Origin: Atherinomorus stipes
Lineage: Eukaryota > Chordata > Actinopteri > Atheriniformes > Atherinidae
Direction of reading: 5' to 3'
Assembly: GCA_023101725.1 (NCBI GenBank)
Contig: JALJCO010007110.1
Location: 124,001-188,000, forward strand
Length of the DNA stretch: 64,000 nt
Positions 10,054-22,439 of this stretch are shown here, one piece after another. Positions within the stretch are counted from its first letter, which is position 1. The number at the start of each line of letters is the position of its first letter. The notes below the pieces were generated by a model. It was not told where the DNA came from. It was given only the letters and a program-made list of their open reading frames with translations, and searched no databases. The position numbers and the translations under genes are program-made.

Positions 10054-10617
10054 CCTTCAATCAGGGCCGTTGCAACAAGGCAAGCAAACCAAGCAATTGC
10101 AGAGGGCCCCGAGCTGGACTGGGGCCCCAAGACACCATGGCACTTTAACCGGGCAGCATTCAAGCAGTTACAGAGACCCCAAGCTGCTTCCAAACCACTT
10201 TTCTTTCTTATTTTAGACACTAGCTACACAAGACTTGGAATTTTAAGATCGGACATGCAGAGGTTGAAAATCCCACTTAAAAGATTTTTTTCGCTGAGAT
10301 ATTGTGATCCACTTTCAACTGACAGTAGTCAGTCGGCGATGGAGAGTCAATGACAGGGCCCGTTTGGACACGTCCATTCCCATTACATGGCGTCCATCAG
10401 AGTGTGTTCCCCCTATGATGACCGACCAATTATTAGAAAGTAATCCTATAATTTTTTTATGACGGTATGGGGGTGGTTGCGTCCATTTTTAAAATGTAAA
10501 AAATACTATGTTGGCAGCATTGTTTTCTTTTTTTGGTGGGGGGGGGGGGGGGGGGGGGGGCTTCAGGTCCATTTTGCTTGGGGCCCCATAATTCCTTGAA
10601 ACGATCCTGCCTTCAAT
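10054..10617. mobile_element. Non-autonomous hAT element with exact 8-bp target duplication
   Basis: The element itself is 10062-10609 (548 bp). Its ends are CAGGGCCGTTGCAA and, inverted on the other strand, CAGGATCGTTTCAA. CAG termini with CGTT are typical of hAT elements. It is flanked by exact copies of CCTTCAAT (10054-10061 and 10610-10617), the 8-bp duplication expected for hAT. The inside carries GGGGCCCC-type words near both ends and a run of about 22 G at 10539-10560. There is no transposase frame, so it would need a transposase in trans. Confidence 0.88.
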
Positions 10618-11334
10618 GTTGTGTCAGATAATGTAAACAACTTGTTTTCTGTGATGTTAATAACTTAATATTGATATAACTGCTGATTCAGTTTATCAAT
10701 GAGCTTATTAACCTTTAATCAGTCAATCCAAATCTAAACGTTAGCATATTGGTTAAAAAAAAAAAAAAAATCAACTGCTGGATTCCAACCAAGAGCAGAA
10801 TTTTCTATGAAAACCTGATTAAGTGCTTTAAATGCTACAAATTAAACTCTCTTGTGATTGGAGGAGTCTAAATTCATACTATCTACATACAACAGTACCT
10901 CCACAGGGATGTCAGAGATGTTCTTTTCTTATTGTGATTTAGAACTTAATACAAAAAATGGGATTTCACTCAAAGACAGTTTATCTTCCACCACTGAGTG
11001 AATTAATCATCAGCTGGTCCTACATCACTTTCAATGAGTCCGATACATTTAGTTGTAGAGCTCAAGTGTGACTTTACAGTGTTAAAATGAATTTGTTCTT
11101 TTTGACTAAATGCCAGGAGGCCTCACATCCCTTCTTCTTTACATCAACATATACAACTACACATGTTGCATATGATACACACTGAAACTTAAATAGAGAT
11201 GATACATGCAAACAGGTGTGGACTCATGAGCACAAACATGCAAATACCTTTAACATACTTACTTGGTTCAGTATCTTGTTAATGATGATAATAATAATAA
11301 TGATAATAAAAAAAAACAGATAAATAAATAAATG

Positions 11335-11470
11335 TAGATGTCCAAAGAAAACATCTCATGTGGATAACCGGCAGTGGAAGGTCATGGGAACTGCTGCAAG
11401 TGCCAGGTATTTGCACAGCTGTGTGGTAGAAAGTTATTTTTCATTTAAGTTTTGAAAATACAACCAAAAG
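11335..11470 (+). repeat. Duplicated block upstream of PLA2 copy 2
   Basis: Partner of 7555-7700. It lies about 1.1 kb before the ATG of copy 2, against about 0.55 kb for copy 1. The extra length is at least partly explained by the retroposon-type tail at 11880-12105. Confidence 0.8.
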
Positions 11471-11879
11471 CAGCCCTGATCGGTCTTACAGAACGGAGCA
11501 GATGTATCACGGTATTCTGCCAGATATTTTCAAAAGTTCCTGGAAAGATCTAAATAAAAAGAAAATCTGCTATCTGACAAGCAAATCACCATGACAACAA
11601 AGACTGAATCATATCACTTTATGATTTTGTGTTTCATTTTACCTCTCAATGAAATACTGCTGTAATTAAGTTACTTGAAAATGCAATTTTCCAGCACAGT
11701 CCATGATGTAGCACAACTCACTGCACTGCTGAAACGTACCCCAAAAGTCTAACCATACAAGCCTGATCCACACACCTTTAAAGCCGATAATGACACCAAA
11801 AACAACGTGGAGACTGGCCATTGCAGGGTGAAGGACCATTGGAAGTTCATGAGGACAGTGTTCACTGGTGTCCTGTCTG

Positions 11880-12105
11880 TTGCCGTCTTTTATTGTAGTC
11901 TAGTCTGATTTTGATTTGATTTAAGTTTTAGTTTGATATTAATTTGCACTGATTTTGATTTGCACTTTATTATAAATCGTTTTCTGTGTTTGCTATTGTT
12001 TTATTGTCTTTTTTTCCCTGTGAAGCCCTTTGTGTATTGTGTATTTTCCTGTGAAGCCCTTTCGGCTTTTGAAAAGGGCTATATACTTAAACAAAACTGA
12101 AACTG
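11880..12105 (+). repeat. Retroposon 3' tail
   Basis: The stretch contains GTGAAGCCCTTT twice and ends in TTTGAAAAGGGCTATATA followed by A-rich sequence. Tails with a small hairpin of this kind (aagcccttt / aaagggct) are common at the 3' ends of fish LINEs and SINEs, from general knowledge. No coding part is present. Confidence 0.55.
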
Positions 12106-12394
12106 ACAGTTAAAAGAGCAGTTTTTTTCATCAAATATAGTGAATCCCTCAATTTTCTACAACACACACTGCACATTTACGGGTGTTTTGTAGTGGAGCT
12201 TAACTGAACTATTTATATCTATGCTTGATTATTATGACATGATTATGATTAACAGCAATAAGATGAAGGACCACACATGCAAGTGCAGTGGTCAGTAAAT
12301 GCAGTTACAAACCTCACTAGCAAGTTTCGACCTGAGCACCCTTGCATAAAGCTCCCTCCCCCTTGTCTTCTTCTTATCGGAGTTTTTTCTCCTC

Positions 12395-12412
12395 TCTTGT
12401 CCTATAAGAGCA
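12395..12412 (+). promoter_or_regulatory. TATA-like box of PLA2 copy 2
   Basis: CCTATAAGAGCAGAC lies about 45 bases before the start codon and aligns with the ATATAAAAGCAGAC box of copy 1, including the following CAAATT word. Confidence 0.6.
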
Positions 12413-12448
12413 GACGGCCACAAATTCAGGGTCCTTCAGGTTGTAGTC

Positions 12449-13401
12449 ATGAATGTGACAGCTGCTCTGCTGCTGCTTCTCACTGGTAAGTCTTTCCAAA
12501 AGCTCTCTGAAGTTTAATCTGTTTTTTTTTTAGATTTTTTTTTTTCCCTGATCCATTTATGGCGTATGCCTTATGCATCTGCTCCAGCTTATGTGGTGGA
12601 TGGATCCCGGCTGCCTAAAGCCTTATGGCAGTTTGGGAAGATGATCACTTGTGCCCAGCCAGGTGTTGGACCTCTTAAGTACAATGACTACGGCTGCTGG
12701 TGTGGTTTTGGGGGCACAGGAACTCCAGTAGACGATGTGGACAAGTAGGAAGCAATCCGTTTTGTATTTCTGTCATACGTGAAACTTGAATCTTTCTCAG
12801 ACTCGCTCCCTTTCCTGCTTTATTCTTAGGTGCTGTGAAGTTCATGATAAATGCTACAGAGAAAGCAGAAGGGCTCCTGGATGCACAGCTTTGGCTGACC
12901 TTCCCTATATTATTGTTTATGATTTCACCTGCTCAAATGAACAGGTTACCTGCTCAGGTAAGATTGCCTCTGTGATGCGTTCACACACAATACCAGTAAC
13001 TAAGAAGTCCAACATGTTCATTGGTTTTCAGTCAACCAGATAATGAACAGCTTTACTGGAGACAGGGCATGAGACGGGCTGTATTTTTTGTGTCTAAGTA
13101 CTAAATACACAAAAGCTATTTAAACAGCTATATTTAGGTATTGCATACACATACTACTATAATACTTGCTTGTTATGCAGTGTATAATCAGCCTCTCCTA
13201 CGTGTTAAAGGATTATACACATTTTGTTATCATCAACCTGCTTTGCACTTATTTGCCGACTTGAATGTCTCTGCAGCGACCAACGATAAGTGCCAGGCTG
13301 CCGTGTGTGAGTGTGATCGTGTGGCGGCTCACTGCTTTGCTCAGGCGACATACAACGCTGAAAACAAGCACCTGGATCCCAAAGTCCACTGTGTCGACTG
13401 A
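12449..13401 (+). CDS. PLA2G1B: Group IB (pancreatic-type) secreted phospholipase A2, copy 2, canonical
   Basis: Four exons (12449-12485, 12588-12744, 12830-12957, 13277-13401) join to 148 residues, with the same phases as copy 1. A signal peptide ([12 protein letters not shown]) is followed by a short propeptide ending LPK before ALWQF, matching the trypsin-cleaved propeptide of pancreatic enzymes. The calcium loop is canonical ([16 protein letters not shown]), the catalytic motif is CCEVHDKCY, and Asp99 is in CDRVAAHC. Fourteen mature cysteines fit the seven disulphides of group IB, and the pancreatic loop length is kept. This copy is the better candidate for the working digestive enzyme. 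The human orthologue sits beside MSI1 and COX6A1. Exon 4 is more alike between the copies than exon 3. Confidence 0.93.
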
Positions 13402-13530
13402 GCCATAGATCATGCAATATATATATATAAAAAAAAAAGTGTAACATAGTTCTTTTCCAATCTTTTGGCTTTGTGATATTTGAAATCTGATGTTAAAGAG
13501 GTTTGATCTTTTACAAAGCAATCACTGTGA

Positions 13531-13536
13531 AATAAA
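13531..13536 (+). terminator. Poly(A) signal AATAAA, PLA2 copy 2
   Basis: AATAAA 130 bases after the stop codon. Confidence 0.6.
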
Positions 13537-14301
13537 AAAGACGATTCTTAAAGCAAGGCCTGCCAGTAAACTTCACCTTTTGAGTGTCTTTGTGTTTATT
13601 TGCTCTCTAGATGAGCTGTTGCAGCATTTGAGACTGTGCTTATCTCACTGGTACAACTTATTTTCACAGATGCGGTTTATATTTGCATTACTGATCACAT
13701 CACGATGTAACTTCATGCTGAGGCTTTTTTCCAACAAAGTAGTGGTGGAAGACGTAGTAACTTCTTGTATTGAATGATAAAATTATTTTGCTTAAAGTGG
13801 TTTAAAGAAACATCTACTCCGAAAGGCAAGAAGGGGATGGGGTGTGTTTAGGGTCAGAGGTGTACCAGCACCAATTAAACGAATATGGTTAAATTCCTGA
13901 ACAGTTTTGTTATGCTGCTATACTTCCGTGTGTGTATAAGCCATTGTTACTCTTTCTTTTGATCAGGTTTGGTCAGGTGGTCGGCTAGAGTGAGAAATTA
14001 TTAGGCGTAATTCAGGCAGCTGCATATTAACTGGAAAATGTTCGCTTGAAAAATCTCTTCTTCACAGAGTGGGATGGTGTAATCACTCTAATAACCAATT
14101 CAGTGGAGAAAAAGACCGTTTTTACACATCACACAGCTCCACCATGTAATGTGCTGCTAAGAAGTTACACTCCCTTAACAGATTTGTGAGAAACGATCCC
14201 AATTTAACATTTACTAATAAATCTGGGCAATGTAAAATAGGAATAAGGAATACAATTCTCTTGTGTGGCAATACCATTTTGTTTCAATAAATCAAAATTG
14301 G
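13537..14301. other. Spacer between convergent PLA2 copy 2 and PRKAB1
   Basis: AT-rich spacer between two genes that end towards each other. Short open frames here have no support. I see no repeat. Confidence 0.55.
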
Positions 14302-14307
14302 TTTATT
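14302..14307 (-). terminator. Poly(A) signal AATAAA, PRKAB1
   Basis: The plus-strand TTTATT at 14302-14307 is AATAAA on the minus strand, about 180 bases after the PRKAB1 stop codon. Confidence 0.5.
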
Positions 14308-14484
14308 AACAAATAAACATTATGAAACAGGATTAACTGAAATATGTTGAAGATAATCAAAGTGGTAAAAAAAAACATTTCTAACTAATATCAGGAATAT
14401 ATTTTTGTCCAGTTATAACAAAAAGATACAAACAGCAGCCGTGTACAACAACACATTGTTGATATTTAGGAGCAAGATGCTGAA

Positions 14485-17239
14485 TTATATTGGCTTGTAC
14501 AGAAGAGTGGTTACATATTTCTTCTTGTATCTGTGTGTAGCACTGAGAACCATCACTCCGTCCTAAAACATGGAGAAAAAAAAAAGAGTGGAATTTAGAC
14601 TCAAATGATTACATTTTATATTGACAACATTTATACTTTTGAATAAGCTACATATCAGTTTTATTACAGTTTGCAAAGACACCAGAGAGGCTGTATGCAG
14701 TTATTATTTCAGCATTTTATGCATGTTAATGACAAATTAGGCATCATATTTTGGCTATGAAAAACATACAGTTACTCCTGCACAACTGTGTAAATTCAGG
14801 TATTTTTTTCATCCATTACCTTGATGGAGAGGGCATAAAGGTGATTGAGCATGACATGGTTTGGTTCTGGAAGCAATGTTGGGTCACACTGATGGGAAAT
14901 TTAAACGCAAGATGCATTATTAATATATTAACTGCAGTCACTTGTCTCATACATGGAGTGCACTGTTAAGACAAGCATTGATAAGATCATGTCTGCACTT
15001 ACAGAGATACCGGTGTCCTTGTTGAGCAGCACTTGGAGCAGGTGGGGCGGTAAGAAAGGAGGTTGTTTGATTTTGTCCTCTGGTTTGATAATATATCCGT
15101 CCTGCTGATAGGGGCCCGGTGGGGAACTGGACAAATCTGGGAAAGAGTGATCATATAACCCTAATCAAGTACAGCCTTCTGTGAAATAGTGGCAAACGTC
15201 AGTGCTGCATGAAAAGCACTGATCAATTCAGGTATCCTGTAATCTAACATTTCTCCACTTGTTACTAACATTTGGACAATTTGAGGAAAGGGTAACTTTG
15301 GTGCCATTACCAGACATGTCTGCTGAATCCTGCGAGTCAATCCTGAGGGCATCAAAAACTTCAAAGTCAGTACTTTTCACCTGAATGACATTGTTAACTG
15401 TTCCAGTTTTAGATGTGGTCACAGCCTGAAAGAGATCACAAGCAACAATTCAGTGTGGAAAACACACGCGACTGATAGGCTACTTCCTGTAAAACTAATA
15501 AACTTTAAGCCTTCACTCACCCCTGTTGGATCCAAAGTCCATTGACCGTCCACACAAAACTTGTACTGGTGCTCTCCCTCCGGCAGATCCACTATAGCCA
15601 CAAAGTTTTTCTGACTGCATTCCAGAAACAATCACATTTAATTTAAGGACACAGATTGGGCATAAAGATCAACTGGAGCAGGAGTCAAACTACCTTCTGT
15701 TGAGGGGAATCTTGGTGTTCCAGTTGTTGAAAGAGCCAGAAACATAGACTTCCTTGGCAGACCCCGACCATCTGAACACAGTTGGGGTGGCCTGCGTTGA
15801 AATTTTACTGTCACAGTCCAAGTCCTGCTGCCAGGCCAGAAATTCCTGTATTTCCTGTGGAGTCTGAGCAGAACGATAGCCGGCCTGTTAATGAGAGCAG
15901 CGTCTTTGTTGCCCAGCAACATCTTCTGTCTGAGCAACCAGCTGAGAGGTGAACTGCTGCGTAACTGAGGTGTACAGACAGATGTTTGGCAAACATTTTG
16001 ATCAGTTTCATCAATCATTTCTATGATTTCACATGCACATTATGAACAGTTAGCTTCCACTTATAGGAAGTATGGCCTTGTATGCATCAATAAAACGATC
16101 GCTGGCTCAGTATGTTGTTTGTATTCCACCAGTTTACGGTTTAGATCTACTAGCATTAACAATAAAAACTTTTCTCATGTTTCTGGATTTTTAAAAAAAT
16201 ACAAAACCTTCAGCATCAACCACTTTACAAACACAGCACAGCATGTGCTTGAAATGTTCTCCTGCCTTCTGGACAACACCATTTTTATATATCCATCTAT
16301 TTTTGACAGTATTAAAAGATCAATGGAGACATTAGAGGCACCTTTATGTGCAAAACATTAAGTATGATAAAACTTTTATTTGCTATTTAAATTGTTTTTG
16401 TAATGTTATGAAATGTTAAATTTATTACAAAAGTAGTTTGCCCTTCAATATGCACCATACATACATATACATATGTTTTGCAAGCAAATATTTTTCCTCA
16501 GACTTTTATAGTTAATAGCAGCCGAAGCCATTCCCCTAACTATATTCCACACAAAGATACACACACATACACACAAAATATCATAACATGGCAACCAGCA
16601 AGGAGGTACTCATTCTAAAAACATTTTTGTCAGTTGTTTGGAACTGGTTTGGTTTTGCAAACTCAGACAGAGAGCATGTTGACTTGTTGCTTAATTAGTT
16701 TAAAGGCTGTGGCAGCACAACAAATTTATTGCAACTCCTCTGGCATGCTGTTGAGTGGAAGAAATGATGCTCTCTATTAGATGCACAAGACAGGGACAGC
16801 CCACATACTCTGCTTCGAGTATTTCTCAAGCTTTCTTACATAAAAAAGCACATTAACATGCAACATCAAATATCATCAAACTTTTATTTGCTTTGTTCCA
16901 GCCCCAATGGTTGAATATTTATGTAATGGAATAAAACATCAAATTTATGTTTTTAAACCTATTTTGTAAGAAATTTTGTAAGAAAATCGAAGGCACGTTA
17001 TTTCTTTATGTTTTAGTTTGAATGTAAACAGTGGGAAATGAAGCATCTTCAAATATATATACTAAAAATGAAGAAACTAGCTGAAGTTAGCATACACCTA
17101 CCTTTGGATCTTCTCTCTGAAACAGGTCTGCATCCTCTGTGCTGTCTATCAAGATGTTGGGTCGGGCCTCCTTCCCTCCTTGCTGTCCATCTCTGTATGA
17201 CCTCTCGCCACTGGACCTGTCACTGCTGCTGTTGCCCAT
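14485..17239 (-). CDS. PRKAB1: AMP-activated protein kinase, regulatory beta-1 subunit
   Basis: The beta subunit scaffolds AMPK, binding alpha and gamma, and carries a glycogen-binding module. Seven coding exons on the minus strand (17102-17239, 15694-15863, 15521-15614, 15311-15425, 15003-15136, 14820-14888, 14485-14562) join to 265 residues; human has 270. The N-terminus MGNSSSDR keeps the myristoylated Gly2. The carbohydrate-binding module spans about residues 75-155 with FRWSGSAKEVYVSGSFNNW and DLPEGEHQYKFCVDGQW. The C-terminal alpha/gamma-binding domain is nearly unchanged (SSSPPGPY, LPPHLLQV, NHVMLNHLYALSIKDG, ending LLYKP-Ile). Odd point: the residue after NNW is Asn95, where mammalian beta-1 has Ser108. 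A TTTTAG acceptor at 17257 suggests a further 5' UTR exon upstream. The gene follows TMEM233 in the same orientation, as in human. Confidence 0.95.
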
Positions 17240-18160
17240 CTTTTCAGCGTCAAACACTAAAAGACAACACAGATATGCTCCATGTCCCGACCACCAATCC
17301 ATGCAGAATTACACAGTGAATGTGATCCATAATCCCACCACAGCGATTACTGGGCTGCAGTATGCAACAGCATTCACAGATAATTACAGCAATTAAATAA
17401 ACCCACCAAAATCTTCTCGGGTGGAATCTGGGTGCTTCGGGTCTCATCAAACGGAGGTGTTTGGTTTAATGTAGGCTACATCTGTTTGTGGTATGATGTC
17501 GTACAAAGGTCTGAAGTCCTGATCGTCGCTGTTTCCGTCTTTGAAGAAGTTTTTATTCCGACTAAAAACACTCAGCATCGGCGGCGTCCGGCGGGTGAAC
17601 AACAAACGCGCAGAGCCTTGTGTTTATTTTGAGCATAAACTTTCTCTCCTTTTTTCTATTCGCTTTTTATCTTGCTGTCAGACGTCCTTTGTATATTTTC
17701 GCCATTCGGTGGAAACTTGAGTATGTGTGCGATGAGAGATAGGCTAGTGAAAACACACCTCTTCCGCCTCCTTTGCTCCCTCAGGGAGAGTTTAACCATT
17801 TAATGGCCAGATGACAACCGTTAGGCTACCTACTAACGTCTCTTCATCCTCAGACAAATACAAAAGTAGCCTAGTTATGGTATCCTTATTTTATTTTATT
17901 TTTTTATTTTATTTTTTCAAGTAGTAAATGCTGAACAGGGTTGTCATTAACAGGCTGTTCATGTCCCCACCACTCGTTGAAATAACCCCCCGTCATCTTT
18001 AACTGTAAAACCTACAATTCGCCCCCAAAATATTTTATGCTAAATGTTGTTTTAGGAGGCTTATTGAGCATAAAATCATGCAATAACAACATTTTCTGTC
18101 TTTTAGCATTTTGAAGACAAACACTGCGGCCCAATGAACATGTAAATGTGGTGTTCTCGT
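17240..18160. other. PRKAB1 5' flank
   Basis: The PRKAB1 coding exon begins after an acceptor at 17257, so a non-coding first exon should lie upstream. The GC-richer patch at about 17520-17620 is the likeliest promoter region, but I cannot place the exon. The remainder is AT-rich, with a T-run near 17885-17920. Confidence 0.4.
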
Positions 18161-18165
18161 AGTCC

Positions 18166-18168
18166 TTT

Positions 18169-18212
<44 letters not shown>

Positions 18213-18214
18213 TC
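18166..18214. repeat. (TTTC)n microsatellite
   Basis: Twelve or so tandem TTTC units. Confidence 0.9.
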
Positions 18215-18659
18215 CTTTTAGGATGACTTAAAGTGTTGTAATATTACAAACGTGGGTCTAACAGGGTTAAATGCACAATACATTAAAAGAAAAGTAGAAT
18301 AAAAGAGATGGCGCTTCAATGTTAAATAATCATAGCAAAAATAAATTAATTTTTTGGGTTAGCCTATCATTTTTATTTATGATCTAAGAATTCTTCGTCT
18401 CCCCAAATAAGCCAGCTTACTGGGAAACCAGGTCAGAATTGATGTAGAGTGTCAGAATTTTGATTTAATTGATTATGTAGCTTTTTACTGTGACCATTGA
18501 CATAATTGCCCACTTGGCTTAGTATCTCATTATTTTGCAGTGCTAAGTCAGAATTAGGGGATAGCATGTCAGAATATGTCTAATGACTTGGAGAGTTTGT
18601 TTTTAATCATATTAGCAGAAATTGAATACATTTAAGTTTTGTGACACAACATTAATTCA

Positions 18660-18768
18660 TTCATTGATGTATTCATTCATTTTCTAAAGAGGTGGTCTTT
18701 GACCTATCTCAGCTATGATCAAGAGCCAGGGTACAGCCTGACAGGTACACTCACATTCATTCTGCCTC
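18660..18768 (+). repeat. Degenerate copy of the 26200-26545 dispersed repeat
   Basis: It shares, with gaps, the order CATTTCT, TATC-x-CAGCTAT, AGGGTACA-CCTG-ACAGGT and CACTCACATTCATTC with the better preserved copy near 26220-26385. It is shorter, with internal deletions. Confidence 0.55.
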
Positions 18769-19589
18769 AGAAATAGCAAATATGTTCAATAATTCACCAT
18801 CAACATAATGTATACAGGGTCTGATCTATCAACTAGCCTAAGCAAACATGATTTCCATTCTTCCCTCATTTATTTCTATTTAGTCACAGTTCAGGTAAAT
18901 AAGCAGCCAGAACAAACATACTTGCTTTCAAGATCAAGTCACCTATTCCACATTTTTTTACACTTTCTTTTATTTGTCTTTTAGATTTATGCAACTTGGC
19001 AGTTTCTGTGTCTCAACACAGTAGATTTGTCTGTGGCGTTCTCACAGCTATCAGGTTTCCAGGGTGTTGCTCTCTGCACTCCAGATAATGATAAAGTGTC
19101 ATCAGCATTTCCGTGACAATGAGGTCATCCTTTTCCACTTGTCAGGGTTGTTGGGTCAAGATCACTTCATGGCTGTGTAAACAAATCATACCCTTTTTCC
19201 CTTCCTTTGAGGACCCGTTATTTGTCATGTTCTGCATAGTGCCATTTTCTGATTGGTGCCACCTAGTGTATGCCTGCCAACCCGCACACTGCTCACCTTT
19301 TTCTGTTGCTACAGCTTCCTCCTCTCATCCTGCAGTGCTAGATTGTCTCGGTCCTTTGCACAGCAACCCAGCAGCCATGTCACAGTTTTCCTGCCAAAGG
19401 AATTCTGACCCTTTTCTTGCCCTCCCTTGGATTTCCCTTTAGCTTTGCCCTCTGGATTTTTTCTTCTGAATTTCTGCATGTTTGGTTCACCCTCACCTGC
19501 TTTGACCTTGTTCTTTTACCTTGCCCCTAGGATCAACTTCTGGTCGTCTATCAGTTTTCTCCCCATCCTATTTGAATAAACCTTCTATA

Positions 19590-19690
19590 AACCAGGAGTC
19601 TCAAAGTTGTTCCAGAAAGGACTGTGTGGTGGCAGGTTTTCATTGCAACCAAGCAGGAGCACACCAGACCACTTTTGTCAAAACTTTTTT
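19590..19690 (+). repeat. Fragment of a common teleost dispersed repeat
   Basis: The words GAGTCTCAAAGTTGTTCC and GGTTTTCATTGCAACCAAGC, followed by AGGAGCACACCAGACC, belong to a repeat I have seen widely in fish introns. The family name is not certain. Confidence 0.4.
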
Positions 19691-20261
19691 ATTATAATCC
19701 ATCCAAAACTACTTTATCCTAATGTATGAAGACTCTGACCATTGACAAACCTTACTGTACATTAGAGGATGGCCATAAGATAGATGTGTGGTAGATCTCA
19801 TATTTATCACTTGTTGCATGGGGATACGCACTGAATGCGTTTATGCATTCACACTATTGTGATTCTGCGGCAGCCTTTGGCACTTAAGATTTTTTTCATG
19901 TCTATAATTATTTGCTAATGACTAATACTGAACAGCTGGAACCTGCATTAAATGAACCAAGGACTTTTCATTTTAAGAATATGCGGGAAAAAAGACTAAA
20001 GACTTGAAGCTTGACATTCTGTAAAAAAAGAATTCTATAAATTCACTTAAGTTAGACACAGAAAAACAGACATAAACAAGTCAAGGACCAAAAACAATTG
20101 ATTTCCTTGATCTTTAACCAAAGACAAACAGTAAACCTTGCAATACTGCAAAGCTCTGTGCAAGGATCCAAGGATACATAGAGGAGGATGTGGGAGGAAA
20201 AAAGGAGAGAGGAAACAACAAACATACAGCAACATAGCAACAAGCAGAATATGTTATGATG

Positions 20262-20335
20262 AGATAGAATAAATTTATTCATATAGACTTCATACACGAA
20301 GTACATCGAAGTGCTTTAAATAAAACAGAAGAGAA
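20262..20335 (-). repeat. Retroposon-type tail
   Basis: AATAAATTTATTCATATAGAC and then GAAGTGCTTTAAATAAA resemble fish LINE/SINE 3' ends (TATATAGCGCTTT / AAAGTGCTTTA). Only the tail is visible. Confidence 0.35.
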
Positions 20336-22439
20336 ATAATGTGAGAAATATTCACGAGAGGATTTTTAAAGAAATAAAACAAATTAAGAAGAAACAATCA
20401 AATTATATGTAATTATTTAATCAGATGGATGAAAATCATGTTTGATAAATATGTAAGCAAGCATAGATTATATTTGACTAAGTCAGAATACCATGTTCAT
20501 TTGGTTTTTTTCTTTTAAAAAAGACAAAGAAAGTGTGTCTTTATAATAGGTTTACAGCAGAGGGCAGTGTAATTACTTAATGTCATTTTGACTTGTTTGA
20601 GATGAACTCAGAGCATAGCTAACAGAGACATGTTTTATTTCATTTTATCAGCCAAAAAATGTTTAATAAAATTCGGACTCAGACCAAAACTGGTGCAAGG
20701 ATCAAAGGATGTGGGTGATGAGTTAATAAATTAGTTTAAAATCACTAGTAGTTTTACTGGGGAGCCCAGTGGAGTGAGTAATCCACCCAAAATGAAAGCA
20801 TGATTGAGATTTTCTAATTTTGCTTGGAAATATTACTTCTCATTTATCTGTTACAGCTTTGATGTGGCTACTGAAATATGAATTATCTTAAACAAAATGA
20901 CACAAATCATCTGATCCTTATTAGGTTTTAAAAATAGATAAATACAACCTCAGACGAATAGCAGCATATGACACATTACATTGTATTAGACTGTATCATT
21001 ATCTGTGTAATACAAACTGAGGCTGTGTGAGGAAAAGTACCCCATTAGCGTTTTCACGGGAATTAAATAGTAGTAACATGAGGCAGATGTTATAAAATGC
21101 ACTTGTTTAGTTGGGCATCATCAAGTGGGAGGAGATCCATGAATGCATATTAGAGAAAGAAATGCTGCTGCTGCACATCAGTCTGAGAGGGAGTATAAGG
21201 CCATTTTCATGCATGTTGGAGTCTGCCATTCTACAGTGGAAAAATGATTCACAAGAGGTAAAAAGGAGGTAACAAGAGGTAAACATTAGTCTTCCCAAGA
21301 TTAGATGTTTCAACATGTTCATCCTGACAATATTCCAAGTCTCTGTTTGTCAAGTGCTTTTAACTCTTGTAAGGTTTTACTCTGCAGTTCCCCCCACTTG
21401 AAAAGGGTTACTTGATTCAGAAGATTGGACTGGACTTCACTCAATGACCAAGATTGAACTTTCTTTTCTTTCTTTTATTTTGAAAAGTCTTCTAGGTCAA
21501 TTACAGGTGAAAAACCTTAAAATGCAAACAAAAATAGATAAACTGAAGAAAATATCCCAAAAGCACAAATCAATCATAACCCAAAATTAAATACCAAATT
21601 TTAAACTAAAGATTAACTATTAATAAGTAGAAAATATCCATTTTTTAAAGCACCAAAAACCCACCAAATGCACTTTAAAGAAATGTTCAATGATAATTTT
21701 AACCTTACAAACTATGACGGCTTCAAACTCTAAATACACAAAATATTTTTAAATCTTAAATCATGGATGTTGTGACTTGGACCTATTTAAAATACATATT
21801 CCTTAAATGTACATTATTACACACAAAATGACATTTTAACTTGCATTTTAAATCACATAACTGTAGTGCACTCCACTTTAACTTGAAATTGATCCTGTAT
21901 TAGTCCATTGTCCACCATAATCCCAGTGCAATGTACAAATATCAGAAAGCTCACCGGCTCCTTCTTCAGTCTTTGAATCAAGTATTAAATCCCGCAGTTT
22001 CCAACCATTGTCTGCCACACTGCTCTGTCACACTGTCGTGAGTGAATGCCTCCAAACTCCCCTGATTACCTCCACCAGGTGCGTTCAATCTGCTGACTCC
22101 AGGCTGGCAGACACACTCAGACCTGATGCACCCTGGCAGAGAGGGCGTGGCCTACAGCTCAGCTCAACACTGTTTAATAATCAGACAAAGATCAAAACAA
22201 TCCAAAATCTACATCTCAGACTTTACAGGCGTCTGTGAGTATATTAGATGTTGAAGTTTGTGACTTTACAGTCAGAAAAAGCCTGTACAAGAGAGTGTCT
22301 TTTGAAAGAGCTATAGGAAAACTTTCCCCTTCCAAATATATCATGTTCTTTAAATACAGTAGACTAAAGTGAAGATGTTTAAACATAATGAAAAAGCACC
22401 ATGTTTGGTGAAAGCAAAACATATAATTAGCACGAACAT

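Larger units (their letters stand above)
9342..12394. other. Spacer between the two PLA2 genes
   Basis: No gene is seen. The spacer holds a LINE-type tail near 9745, a hAT element at 10062-10609, an A-run near 10755, a short (AAT)n tract near 11284, the duplicated upstream block at 11335-11470 and a second retroposon-type tail near 11880-12105. The rest is AT-rich and unassigned. Confidence 0.6.

Noticed and set aside
12588..13401. PLA2 genes as venom toxins
   Set aside because: Both keep the pancreatic loop length and the group IB cysteine pattern and lie at the PLA2G1B syntenic position, so a digestive enzyme is the better reading.
15638..16018. 126-codon minus-strand frame in PRKAB1
   Set aside because: It overlaps PRKAB1 exon 2 in a wrong frame; the true frame gives the FNNW module and has proper splice sites.
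16023..16361. 112-codon plus-strand frame in PRKAB1 intron 1
   Set aside because: No domain, AT-driven composition, antisense to the intron of a solid gene.
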